From Ophiura sarsii (Eukaryota; Echinodermata; Ophiuroidea; Amphilepidida; Ophiuridae), in contig CM069458.1 in NCBI GenBank assembly GCA_035610835.1, forward strand, positions 35,706,718-35,770,717: DNA of 64,000 bases. Direction: 5' to 3'. The translations under genes were made by a program, and so were the position numbers. The stretch's first letter is position 1. Each line of letters starts with the position of its first letter. The notes beneath the pieces were generated by a model. The model saw only the letters and a program-made list of their open reading frames with translations. It was not told where the DNA came from and did not search any database. Below, piece after piece: positions 54,412-64,000 of this stretch.

Positions 54412-54636
54412 CCAGAAATGTTCGCGAGCATTTAAATTTTGCTTATTTCGCACGGAGCACTTAGTTGCGAAAATTGAATGCCGCAAATATTTCCAATCTA
54501 CTTTGTACCTGTGCATTGCAAAGTTACACGATGTAATTCCAGTTTTCATTCGTGAAATGTTTATGCCGTGATTTAGGCCAGTATATTGCTGATTTGTGAA
54601 ATTTTAAACTCGCAAACATTTCTGATTTGTACAGTA
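54412..54636. mobile_element. TACTGTAAA element (copy 3)
   Basis: TACTGTAAATCCAGAAATGTTCGCG to TTTCTGATTTGTACAGTA. Its reverse complement matches 23810-24022. Confidence 0.7.
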
Positions 54637-55404
54637 TCTCATTAATTCTTATGGCTTATTTCCACATGATACAGACCGCAACAAATTTGGCTGAAATCTT
54701 TTCACATTTATTCGCATTTACTTTTGTCAATTATGTTTCAAGTATGATACTGTAGTAACAAACTGAAAAAATAGTCAAAAGAATCATGCATACATACACA
54801 CTGACATTGTACACACCCTGGTTCACAAAAGACTGAAGGGATTTCCAAGAGTCAAATTTACAATCGCATGGTAGATAAGAAAAATCTTTACGTTTGTTTA
54901 CAACTATGCATTTGCTTTAATTATTATTTAAAAGGCTTATTTCAGATTGCCTTTACGAAATTGTACATGATTTAGCGATAATAATTATGTCTATTTATCA
55001 TAACATCTATGTTTTTAGCGATGCCCTTACGAACGAAGAGTCCGGGCACACCTAAGATTTATATACACACTTCAACACAAGCCTTCACTTATACCTAAAT
55101 CTATAGATTTGTTTTCACTTGGAAATAGAATTTTTAATATGATTAGAAAAATGCTTAAATGTTTTGTTCATAATGCTGTATTAACACGCAGTATTAAAAA
55201 AATGATTAAGAAAGTGGAGTTTGTAAGAGTTTGGTTTTGAAAAGTACAGGGTGGTTGGTGCTCAGCATACAATACTCTTAATTTATACAACTATATTTTG
55301 AGGTTAACCGATTGCGATCCTTGTCATAATGCTGATAGGCATATTGTGTTAGTAGTGCATAGAGGTTCTCTCTATCAAGGTAACACGATCCCCTAGCAAT
55401 CACT

Positions 55405-55833
55405 TAGACTCGATCCTCTTGTCTTCCTATTTTCCACACGGCTCCTGCGAGGGTGCTCAAATGTGAAGACTGGAAAAAATACAGTTCTAAAATTGTGCGT
55501 TGATAAACTCGCGCTACAGGGCGCCGGTAGTTTCATGCGGCGTTGTACACCATGTGACGCGATAGGAGACACGATCATGCCTCCCTGTGACGCAGCGTGA
55601 CGATCGTTCGATGCACAGCCTTTAAATTGGACCAATCGGGTGGTATTTCTGTTGTTGCTGTGTACAAATGCGCATGCTCGGTACTGGTATGCATATTCAT
55701 ATATGCAAAGTTCATGTGGAATTCCATGTGAAAACCGCACACTTTTTGGATGTACAATTTTCTCATTCCCTCTTTTTGGTCCGCCATTTTTAAAGATGGC
55801 AGGTCATATAGAGGGACGCGGGGACCCAGTCTA
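55405..55833 (+). mobile_element. TAGACT-family miniature element (second copy)
   Basis: TAGACTCGATCC ... GGGACCCAGTCTA, with AGCAATCACT on both sides (55395-55404 and 55834-55843), a 9-10 bp duplication. Shares GCGAGGGTGCTCAAATGTG and the CATATTCATATATNCAAA block with 2582-3003. The right junction is followed by a 36-bp tandem duplication (AGTCTAAGCAATCACTGATG...), so the flank was copied once more. Confidence 0.85.
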
Positions 55834-55843
55834 AGCAATCACT

Positions 55844-58800
55844 GATGATATTAGATAAGAGGCAGTCTAAGCAATCACTGATGATATTAGATAAGAGGCT
55901 CCCTCCTTCTTATTTGGAATGCCATCTACAATAAATGAGATAATTGACACCCCTCAATGGGTGTAGCATGACTTCTGTACTATGCATGAGATACTGAAAC
56001 AAAGAATGCCTGTGGCCCATTTGATCTTTCAGAGGTGTGAACTCTCAGTTTTAGAAGCGGATTTTAGCATTTTGCCGAAATGGCCCCTTTTAATTTGTTG
56101 TTTTTCTCTTTCGGCCTTTTTCAAGAATTTTAAAAGTTTTCAGCTTTTTCGTTGGTAGTCACTTGCACCTCTGATACAACGAAACAATGCATTTAGTTTA
56201 TTTGTCCTCTACGAAACGGTGGAATCACTTCTTAACAAAAGCATCTACGCCTTTGTACATTCATCTCTGTTCGCATACGCAAGCATCACGCATACGATTC
56301 ATAACGCGCAATGTTACGCCATACAAGCGTTTTGCGCGGCCGCGCTCTTCTGAATTCATTCCCTATTGTGAGCAGGTTTGCAAGTTTGAAATTGACTGAA
56401 CTATAGGATGACATCCTACACATTTGATGACGGAACTGTCGCATGACTATATAAAATGCATCAACCTCACCCCAAACTTGAGACAACCCAGAGAAGAGTT
56501 GAATATTTTGTGTGATTATTTTGAAAAAACGACTACCATAGCGTATAATACTGAAGAAAAATAATGGTGTGCATGTATAAATTCCTACCACTCTATAGAC
56601 TAGGCGGGGTAACATTACAAAGAAAGTGGAACATTTTACCTGTAATTATAGAACTTTGTAATCTGCCAATTGTAAACAATATCATTGTGTTGTAAACTTT
56701 GCAATTGTGCGTGTTTTTGCAGAGACCTTAACACTTTGGGAATATATTTGCACATTTATATATTTTGTGTCCTGTTTTCCATGTGCAGAAATTTGTATTG
56801 ACCAAAGGTGGTTTGTGTCATGTTTTCCGTGTGCAGACATTTTTATTGGCCAAAGGTGTGTCCACAATTCAGGTATTTTAAGGACACAAATATTTTATAC
56901 TCATGACACGCATCATTTTTGCCATGGCACATTACTTTTTTGCCATGGTATATTTAGTTTTTGCAATGGCACAACTTGTTTTTTCCATGCCACATATTTC
57001 GTGTTTGCCATCGCACATTTCGCTATTCCCATGGCACATAAACGTAAAACTGGCAACACATAAAAAGTGCAAAAATATTCCCTTTTCTTTGACATACAGA
57101 TTACAAATTAGCCATGATTATTCCTACATTACAAAATAGTTGCTTGCTTGCCCATCCTGCCTGCCTGACCCTTATATTTTAACGTTTATAATTTGTATTA
57201 AGAAATTGATACTGTCTTGAAATGATACTTCCCACTGTGTACATGTTGTCCAGAATGGATTCATTAAGAAAAGATCTATGGTCAGGCTAAACACAGTCAA
57301 AGGTTCGTCTCAGAAACATTTGGCAAAATAATTTAGCTTTATTTCACTCGTTGCAATATCTTAGGTGTTCTATAAATGTTATTACAACACCAGTCGCTCA
57401 CTTTCTAACTATATATTATTTACTGTCAGGACAGACATTGTTTACATCTAGACGGGTATGTGTGAGGTTGTCAAGATTTGTTACCAAGGTGACATCAAGG
57501 TGACAAGTTCCGGATACAGGTTGTCCAGAATGGATTCATTAAGAAAAAGATCTATGGTCAACAATAACAATGTTCATGGGTGTTATATCATCAACACTGA
57601 CAGCTCCAGACGGTGTAAAAGCCAATATTTTCGCACATTTTTATATCATAGACATTTTGATATCATAGACATTTTGCGAATTTTTTTTCGCGGGCGACCT
57701 TCTGGATGCACTACATGAATGTTGAAAACATTATTTTTGAGTTTTCTAATTTATACAGTCAGAATTTGTTATAAACTGTTGGTTATTTATGAAAAAACAG
57801 CTATAGTCCAGATTCCAGAGAGTAGGGCCTTTGCTAGGATTTTGTGGGGAAAACCTTCCCTGTCAAAAATCAATTCCTATTATTCATTGCGTTGAACATA
57901 TATATGAGGCAACATATATGATAGCATGTCTGGGTGTGCCAGGATTTGTTTTAGCATTTAGTGCTGTTAGGGTTAAGATGTTACCATTATATTGCAGCCG
58001 TTTGGTACAATTATAGCCTATGAAAGATATTACCACATGTTGTTGGAACCGCCTCGGATAAGTCTAACTCAATCACTAGTACAGCGACTTTAAATTTCTT
58101 ACACTTTTCTTTAAAACATAAAGACAGATGGAGAAAGAAACAGGTATCAAATAATCCTGAGAGGAGGGGGGGGGGGGGGGGGGGGGGGGTGTTTTGAGCA
58201 AGCAAACAACTATTTAAAAACCATATTGTTTCTAAAGGCATACAAAAGTAAGCCTTGCAAAGATCAATGCAAAAAGCCGTATTATATTAACTACATGTAT
58301 TGTATCATATAAAATAAGCTATAACTCATTCTAATTATAAATAGACTAAATATATATTTTTATATTGTCATTTTGATGTTTCTCCAGGTCGGTAACCTGA
58401 TCAAAACTGACTATTTTCTCTCTAACTTCGCTACACATCTTTTATTTAATAAAAGAGGAGTTTTTTCTATCTACGACATCAAAAACCATCGTCATAAGCA
58501 ATCACACTCCCTCTGCAAAATGTGCTAAAAATTCTATTTTCTGTAATAAATGTGTAATATTTAAAATGAAAACGGCCTGAAACCAATATTTGTCATACAG
58601 TAGCCCAATAAAACATGCCTCATACTTTGCCTAGACCAGCTTTAATACTGTAATACTGGACAGATGGCTTTGGTGTGCAGGCAGCCTACCTAAATGGTGA
58701 AAAGTGACAACAAATGTGTGTCTAGAATCAACAAATTACTCCTAATTCACCATCCCGCTCAAATTCTCCAATTTTCAATCTATCTTTGAGATTTCTGGCA

Positions 58801-59426
58801 GTGTTGCCAGATATAGAGACTCGTGTATTGTTAATTGCAGCCGTATATTTGTTTCGTGACCATTGATTAGTCATCATCCTCAATATGTTAAAGAGTCCAA
58901 TTGGGCTAATAAATCTTGAGTCGGGCAATACTGCAGTTAGCTTGTGATGCTACAAACAGATACCTCCCCGTGTACAATTATATGGCACCTTTCATTAGCT
59001 TACCAATTCAAAAAAAAATCCCAAATGTCTTCTTTTTTTGTTTGGCAGTGTTTCTTTGATGCTTCACTAGCTTCCCCTCCCTTGCCCCCCCCCCCTCCCA
59101 TCATTCATGATATACCTTGTACAATCTTACAGATTTCTTATACTATGCAGTCCTCATAACAACACCCTAACGACTCAATTCTGTGACCCGTATCACTATA
59201 AATATGGCACAACATACCCGTCTTGTTGTTTAGTTTCCTAAATTCCTCATGAGAAAAGCATACACTTTTGACCTTTGACCGTGCTTTCAATCCTACATTT
59301 ATGCCACATCAGACATTGCATGTCTGACATCCAGCAATCAGCACTGAATTACATCAAATCTACACTCTAAATTTAACCATTTCAAATGCACCCTCCTATC
59401 ATCATACACCCACCCATACACCCTTA
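55844..59426. other. Intergenic sequence with short repeats, no gene supported
   Basis: Contains a 48-bp duplication at 56765-56860 (TTGTGTCCTGTTTTCCATGT), about six TTTGCCATGGCACAT-like units at 56919-57040, a 40-bp direct repeat (TTGTCCAGAATGGATTCATT) at 57248 and 57523, and a poly-G run at 58167-58189. No exon with acceptable splice signals and domain content was found; the 3' UTR of the WD40 gene must extend below 59427. Confidence 0.4.
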
Positions 59427-59632
59427 TTACTTTGGGTCAAATTCTTGTCCCATTCTGGACGCATCGCCGTAGGGTGTCAGGTCGGCTTTGGGCGGCTTTG
59501 AGTCCTTGGTGCGAACCCACAGTGTGATGATCTCTTTCTCCCCTGGTAGACCAATCACGGCACAGGATCCATCTGCAGAGATTTGACAGCAGCTGATTGG
59601 TCGATCGGGTGTGAACGTTGCTAGGCAGACAC
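59427..59632 (-). CDS. WD40 gene, last exon
   Basis: The acceptor ATCTACAG ends at 59633. 68 codons to TAA at 59429-59427. It encodes the last propeller blade and the tail (PYGDASRMGQEFDPK). Confidence 0.8.
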
Positions 59633-61641
59633 CTGTAGATAATGGATTATAAGAAATTTATGTTACTTGACATTTTTGTGTTGATTTGTTTGATTCCAAT
59701 GAAGATGAGTGCGGAAAACCAACAGGGAGGGTTTAGCACATTTACAGACTCCTTTTTCATCATTATGGGCCCATTTTTCCCCTCCTGATATTGTCATTCC
59801 CACATATCCATGCTTCTTGAGCATTATAATTAATCTAAATACATAGGAAAGCATTAACCCCCTGGGCACTACCGGCGGTTCTTACAGTGGTTCTGATTGG
59901 TTTATTGCAAGATACTCATTTGAATAGCCAATTAAAATGAAGCTTGTAAAATATTTCACTCCAATCTTTATCAGGGATACAATTATTGTAAAAATGTCTC
60001 TGATTGTAAAAATGTCTCTGATTGGTGCAATAAATCATGTATCTATCTTTCTGACCAATCCGCCGGTAGTTCTCAGGGGGTTAACTGTTCTTGGATCCTT
60101 TAAAACATTATTTTCCTACCTTTCTGTAGATCCCACATTTTGACACTCCTGTCCCTCTGTGACGAGTCATGACTTAAGCACCTATGTCCATCATCACTCA
60201 GATACAGTTTATCTACAGCGTGTGTATGGCCTCGTAGTGTGTGCCTACAAGTTGACATAAGAAAAACATTATCAGATTTATATTAGGGAGTAGTCACACA
60301 GAGAAATATTAAACAAGATATGAATGTTCTCTATTTCATCTCTCCAGCATCAGAGTGATGATAATAATGAATTTTTCCCTCGTGGTGGTAGAGTCGACCG
60401 GGATTTGAACCTGGAACCTCCTGAACTCCAGTCAGACGCCAAAATATGATCAAAATATTGTTTGAATCAATGAGAAGTGAAGTGATACAGGCTGGCTTGA
60501 CTATATCATGCTAGAACAAAATAAATGAGTACAGTTCATTATTCTGATCCTGAAATTGTGCTATCTGAATACAATTCAGCAAAACACAACAGATATTCCG
60601 CAGTTAGGTTAATATTACTGAAACATGTAAGTTCTTATAAAATATACACTGTAAAGTATTCATAGTTAGAGACACAAATTCTGTTTTGTCAATGAAATAC
60701 CCACAGTTTTGGGTATGAATTATAAATGTGCAACCATCAACATGCAGGTCATTGTATGAAGCATATATTTGGAGTTTTTAAGACCAATCAAAGACTAAAA
60801 AAGCTCAAAGGTAGATGTTCTGATTGATGGCCCGATTTTCAACTTGATGTTTTCTATTTTACATGGAAGGTCATCCTTAAAATTGTCACATTCCAAAGTT
60901 TGAGATACATAACTCCAATGGTTCTTATTTTAGAAGCACAAGGTCACAAGAAATTGGCCACATTGAGTAGTACACAAACTAGCTGGTGGTTAACCACCGT
61001 TGGCAGTAATTCACCACATTTTAGCCTATATTTTCTTAATGGAACATTTCTGGCCCCTAAGATTTTAAAGACATAATGAGAAAAATATGGGGATTCTTCT
61101 GATATCAAAATGTCTTGATGTGAACAAAATTCATAGCCCCCAAAAGTGATCGGAACATACACCTTTAAATGATCTCATCAATGTGTTTTCTGAAAAGTTA
61201 CGAACCAAAAATGGTTTGCAACTAAATCATTGAATTCCGTTTCCTAAACCGGTAAAACGGAAATCTTCTGTCTCTAATTTTAGTGTCATGCTTTACAGGA
61301 TTCACAACAATTTCCAACCACAAACATCTAACTTTGAATCTCTGTCATAAGAACGCAATGGCACCATGTATCTGACCTTGGCAAATCTAAAAAAAATTCA
61401 TGCCATGGATATCCCATATTTTACAGTAATCATTCTGCCGTTATAAAATGACTTACTTGAGAGATCCCGATGACAAGTCCCACACCAGTATATTGCAGTC
61501 TTCACATCCGTTCACAACACATAGACCCTCAGATGTTATAGCCACACAGGTCGTGTTAGCTTGTGGCTTCCATTTCTTGAACAGCTGTCCACTCAACAGA
61601 TCATACACTATCACAAAGTTCCTGGACGGATCATCCAGTTC
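59427..61641 (-). CDS. C-terminal WD40 exons, probable NACHT-WD repeat protein
   Basis: Three exons join in frame on the minus strand: 61641-61457 (185 bases), 60244-60120 (125) and 59632-59427 (stop TAA, then a second TAA). The split codons are AA|G (Lys) and G|GT (Gly). The encoded ~165 residues contain WD repeats: FVIVYDLLSGQLFKKW, CEDCNILVWDLSSGSLKHTL, RGHTHAVDKLYLSDDG, RSVKMWDLQKG, then VCLATFTPDRPISCCQISAD and IITLWVRTKD, ending with a short Pro/Lys tail. The last block, a CLATFTPD-type strand with a closing LWVR, resembles the C-terminal propeller of NWD1/NWD2-like proteins; that family assignment is by recollection and moderate. WD40 propellers are protein-binding platforms. The N-terminal part, including any NACHT ATPase, lies beyond the window. 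Confidence 0.8.
59854..60084. mobile_element. TTAA-flanked element with CCCCCTGGGCACTACCGGCGG end
   Basis: TTAA at 59854-59857 and 60081-60084. CCCCCTGGGCACTACCGGCG is mirrored by CGCCGGTAGTTCTCAGGGGG, with CTGATTGG and CCAATC blocks inside. TAAAAATGTCTCTGATTG is tandemly duplicated inside (59991-60024). It sits in the last intron of the WD40 gene, 36 bases from an exon. Confidence 0.85.
60120..60244 (-). CDS. WD40 gene, penultimate exon
   Basis: The acceptor AACTTGTAG ends at 60245; the donor AAAG|GTAGGA follows 60120. It encodes one classical blade: GH dipeptide (LRGHTHAV), SDDG turn, MWDLQKG. Confidence 0.8.
60378..60440 (-). repeat. tRNA-like 3' half (SINE or pseudogene)
   Basis: On the minus strand: GCGTCTGACTGGAGTTCAGG (anticodon-arm-like, TGA/TCA stem) then GGTTCCAGGTTCAAATCCCGG (B box and T-arm). 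The 5' half with an A box is not present in the adjoining AT-rich sequence, so it is not a working tRNA gene. Confidence 0.5.
60807..61166. mobile_element. AGGTAGATG element (decayed copy C)
   Basis: CAAAGGTAGATG at 60807 and an altered right end ACATACACCTTTAAA. Shares TTCCAAAGTTTGAGATACAT and CCGATTTTCAACTTGATG with copies A and B. It lies in an intron of the WD40 gene. Confidence 0.7.
61457..61641 (-). CDS. WD40 gene, third exon from the end
   Basis: The acceptor TTTTTTCAG ends at 61642; the donor CTCAA|GTAAGT follows 61457. It encodes YDLLSGQLFKKW and VWDLSSGSLK, i.e. the ends of two blades. Confidence 0.8.
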
Positions 61642-61836
61642 CTGAAAAAATGTATCATTAAGATGAATTCATGAATCTTTTTAAAGGAAAAAAAACACAT
61701 ATTTTTGCAACTTTTTTGAAAAAATGTTTTAGAAAGAAAAAATTGACACCTTTTGGAAGTTGTAACACATCAACAAATTATATACAGACTGCATTTAATA
61801 TGCCTGCCTCAATGGTCAAAGAGTGATCATCAATCT

Positions 61837-64000
61837 TTGATAAATAGGAAGCCTGTGCAAAATCAACATAATCTGTTATCCCTATTGATGTTCATTATCT
61901 CACAATGGATTCTGATAATACACACGGTACAGTTGATAAATAGGAAGCCTGTGCAAAATCAACATAATCTGTAATCCCTATTGATGTTCATTATTTCACA
62001 ATGGATTCTGATAATGCACATGGTACAGTTGATAAATAGGAAGCCTGTGCAAAATCAACATAATCTGTTATCCCTATTGATGTTCATTATTTCAATGGAT
62101 TCTGATAATGCACATGGTACAGTTGATAAATAGGAAGCCTGTGCAAAATCAACATAATCTGTAATCCCTATTGATGTTCATTATTTCACAATGGATTCTG
62201 ATAATGCACACGGTACAGTTGATAAATAGGAAGCCTGTGCAAAATCAACATAATCTGTAATCCCTATTGATGTTCATTATTTCACAATGGATTCTGATAA
62301 TGCACATGGTACAGTTGATAAATAGGAAGCCTGTGCAAAATCAACATAATCTGTTATCCCTATTGATGTGAATTATCTCACAATGGATTCTGATAATACA
62401 CACGGTACAGTTGATAAATAGGAAGCCTGTGCAAAATCAACATAATCTGTTATCCCTATTGATGTGAATTATCTCACAATGGATTCTGATAATACACACG
62501 GTACAGTTGATAAATAGGAAGCCTGTGCAAAATCAACATAATTTGTAATCCCTATTGATGTTCATTATTTCACAATGGATTCTGATAATGCACATGGTAC
62601 AGTTGATAAATAGGAAGCCTGTGCAAAATTAACATAATCTGTTATCCCTATTGATGTTCATTATTTCACAATGGATTCTGATAATGCACATGGTACAGTT
62701 GATAAATAGGAAGCCTGTGCAAAATCAACATAATCTGTTATCCCTATTGATGTGAATTATCTCACAATGGATTCTGATAATACACACGGTACAGTTGATA
62801 AATAGGAAGCCTGTGCAAAATCAACATAATCTGTTATCCCTATTGATGTGAATTATCTCACAATGGATTCTGATAATACACACGGTACAGTTGATAAATA
62901 GGAAGCCTGTGCAAAATCAACATAATCTGTTATCCCTATTGATGTGCATTATCTCACAATGGATTCTGATAATGCACACGGTACAGTTGATAAATAGGAA
63001 GCCTGTGCAAAATCAACATAATCTGTAATCCCTATTGATGTTCATTATTTCACAATGGATTCTGATAATGCACATGGTACAGTTGATAAATAGGAAGCCT
63101 GTGCAAAATCAACATAATCTGTTATCCCTATTGATGTTCATTATTTCACAATGGATTCTGATAATGCACATGGTACAGTTGATAAATAGGAAGCCTGTGC
63201 AAAATCAACATAATCTGTAATCCCTATTGATGTTCATTATTTCACAATGGATTCTGATAATGCACATGGTACAGTTGATAAATAGGAAGCCTGTGCAAAA
63301 TCAACATAATCTGTTATCCCTATTGATGTGAATTATCTCACAATGGATTCTGATAATGCACATGGTACAGTTGATAAATAGGAAGCCTGTGCAAAATCAA
63401 CATAATCTGTTATTCCTATTGATGTGCATTATCTCACAATGGATTCTGATAATACACACGGTACAGTTGATAAATAGGAAGCCTGTGCAAAATCAACATA
63501 ATCTGTTATCCCTATTGATGTGAATTATCTCACAATGGATTCTGATAATACACACGGTACAGTTGATAAATAGGAAGCCTGTGCAAAATCAACATAATCT
63601 GTAATCCCTATTGATGTTCATTTTTTCACAATGGATTCTGATAATGCACATGGTACAGTTGATAAATAGGAAGCCTGTGCAAAATTAACATAATCTGTTA
63701 TCACTATTGATGTTCATTATTTCACAATGGATTCTGATAATGCACATGGTACAGTTGATAAATAGGAAGCCTGTGCAAAATCAACATAATCTGTTATCCC
63801 TATTGATGTGAATTATCTCACAATGGATTCTGATAATGCACATGGTACAGTTGATAAATAGGAAGCCTGTGCAAAATCAACATAATCTGTTATCCCTATT
63901 GATGTGAATTATCTCACAATGGATTCTGATAATGCACATGGTACAGTTGATAAATAGGAAGCCTGTGCAAAATCAACATAATCTGTAATCCCTATTGATG
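61837..64000 (+). repeat. 96-bp minisatellite, about 22.5 units, open at the window edge
   Basis: Units start TTGATAAATAGGAAGCCTGT at 61837, 61933, 62029, 62123 and every 96 bases thereafter to 63947. Only the third unit is shorter (94; CA lost). Units differ at a few linked sites: CTGTTATCC or CTGTAATCC, GATGTTCATT or GATGTGAATT or GATGTGCATT, TATCTCAC or TATTTCAC, and ATACACACGG or ATGCACATGG. The 32-codon period keeps some frames open, but CTGTAATCC and ATGTGAATT variants introduce stops, so it is non-coding. It begins about 195 bases upstream of a WD40 exon and is probably intronic. Confidence 0.95.

Noticed and set aside
60378..60440. tRNA gene on the minus strand
   Set aside because: Only the anticodon-to-T-arm half is present; no 5' half or A box.
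61753..63220. Repeated 32-residue frames in the minisatellite as a coding tandem-repeat protein
   Set aside because: Frequent unit variants contain TAA or TGA in the same frame, so no long frame survives.

Overview
The window looks like nuclear DNA of an invertebrate animal: AT-rich, mostly intron and intergenic sequence, short exons with GT/AG borders, and dozens of small non-autonomous transposons, foldback elements, satellites and homopolymer runs. A RING/B-box/filamin/NHL gene on one long exon, a single LDLa membrane protein and a WD40 gene with NACHT-WD character suggest a marine invertebrate, perhaps an echinoderm or other deuterostome. That placement is inference and is weak.

Layout. 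(1) 2.39-8.25 kb, + strand: the last four exons of an unrecognised gene; all splice phases agree. (2) 8.3-16 kb: repeats, among them a 212-bp tandem duplication, a LINE 3' end, TTAA-type and 8-bp-TSD elements. (3) 16.2-28.3 kb: a large imperfect inverted duplication centred near 22.8 kb. The left arm holds an intact 1050-codon TRIM-type gene (- strand). The right arm holds a head-to-head copy (+) that keeps RING, B-boxes, coiled coil and the first filamin repeat, then is frameshifted and has lost the rest. Each arm carries transposon insertions that the other lacks, so the arms serve as empty-site controls for each other. (4) 28.3-30.9 kb: nested foldback elements and a 52-bp miniature TA element. 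(5) 30.96-38.93 kb, - strand: a three-exon gene for a small type I membrane protein (signal peptide, one LDLa module, one TM segment, basic and tyrosine-containing tail), with a TATA box and a poly(A) signal. (6) 39-59 kb: no gene that can be supported, but dense repeats: a roughly 230-bp array with CG-rich palindromes, a satellite carrying direct GGTCA half-sites, foldback elements, poly-C/G-bounded elements and a CCAGTT/AACTGG array. (7) 59.43-61.64 kb, - strand: the last three coding exons of a WD40-repeat protein, whose next upstream intron contains a 96-bp minisatellite (about 22.5 units) that runs off the window.

A 19-bp near-palindrome, GCTATCTTCAGTAGATAGC and variants, recurs about twenty times, mainly inside and around the LDLa gene and at 42-45 kb, and once upstream of each TRIM copy. 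No feature type listed here explains it, and it is the least expected sequence pattern in the window.

Nothing suggests that the three gene loci work together. The TRIM protein is a predicted ubiquitin ligase, the LDLa protein a predicted surface protein, and the WD40 protein a possible intracellular NACHT-WD sensor or scaffold.
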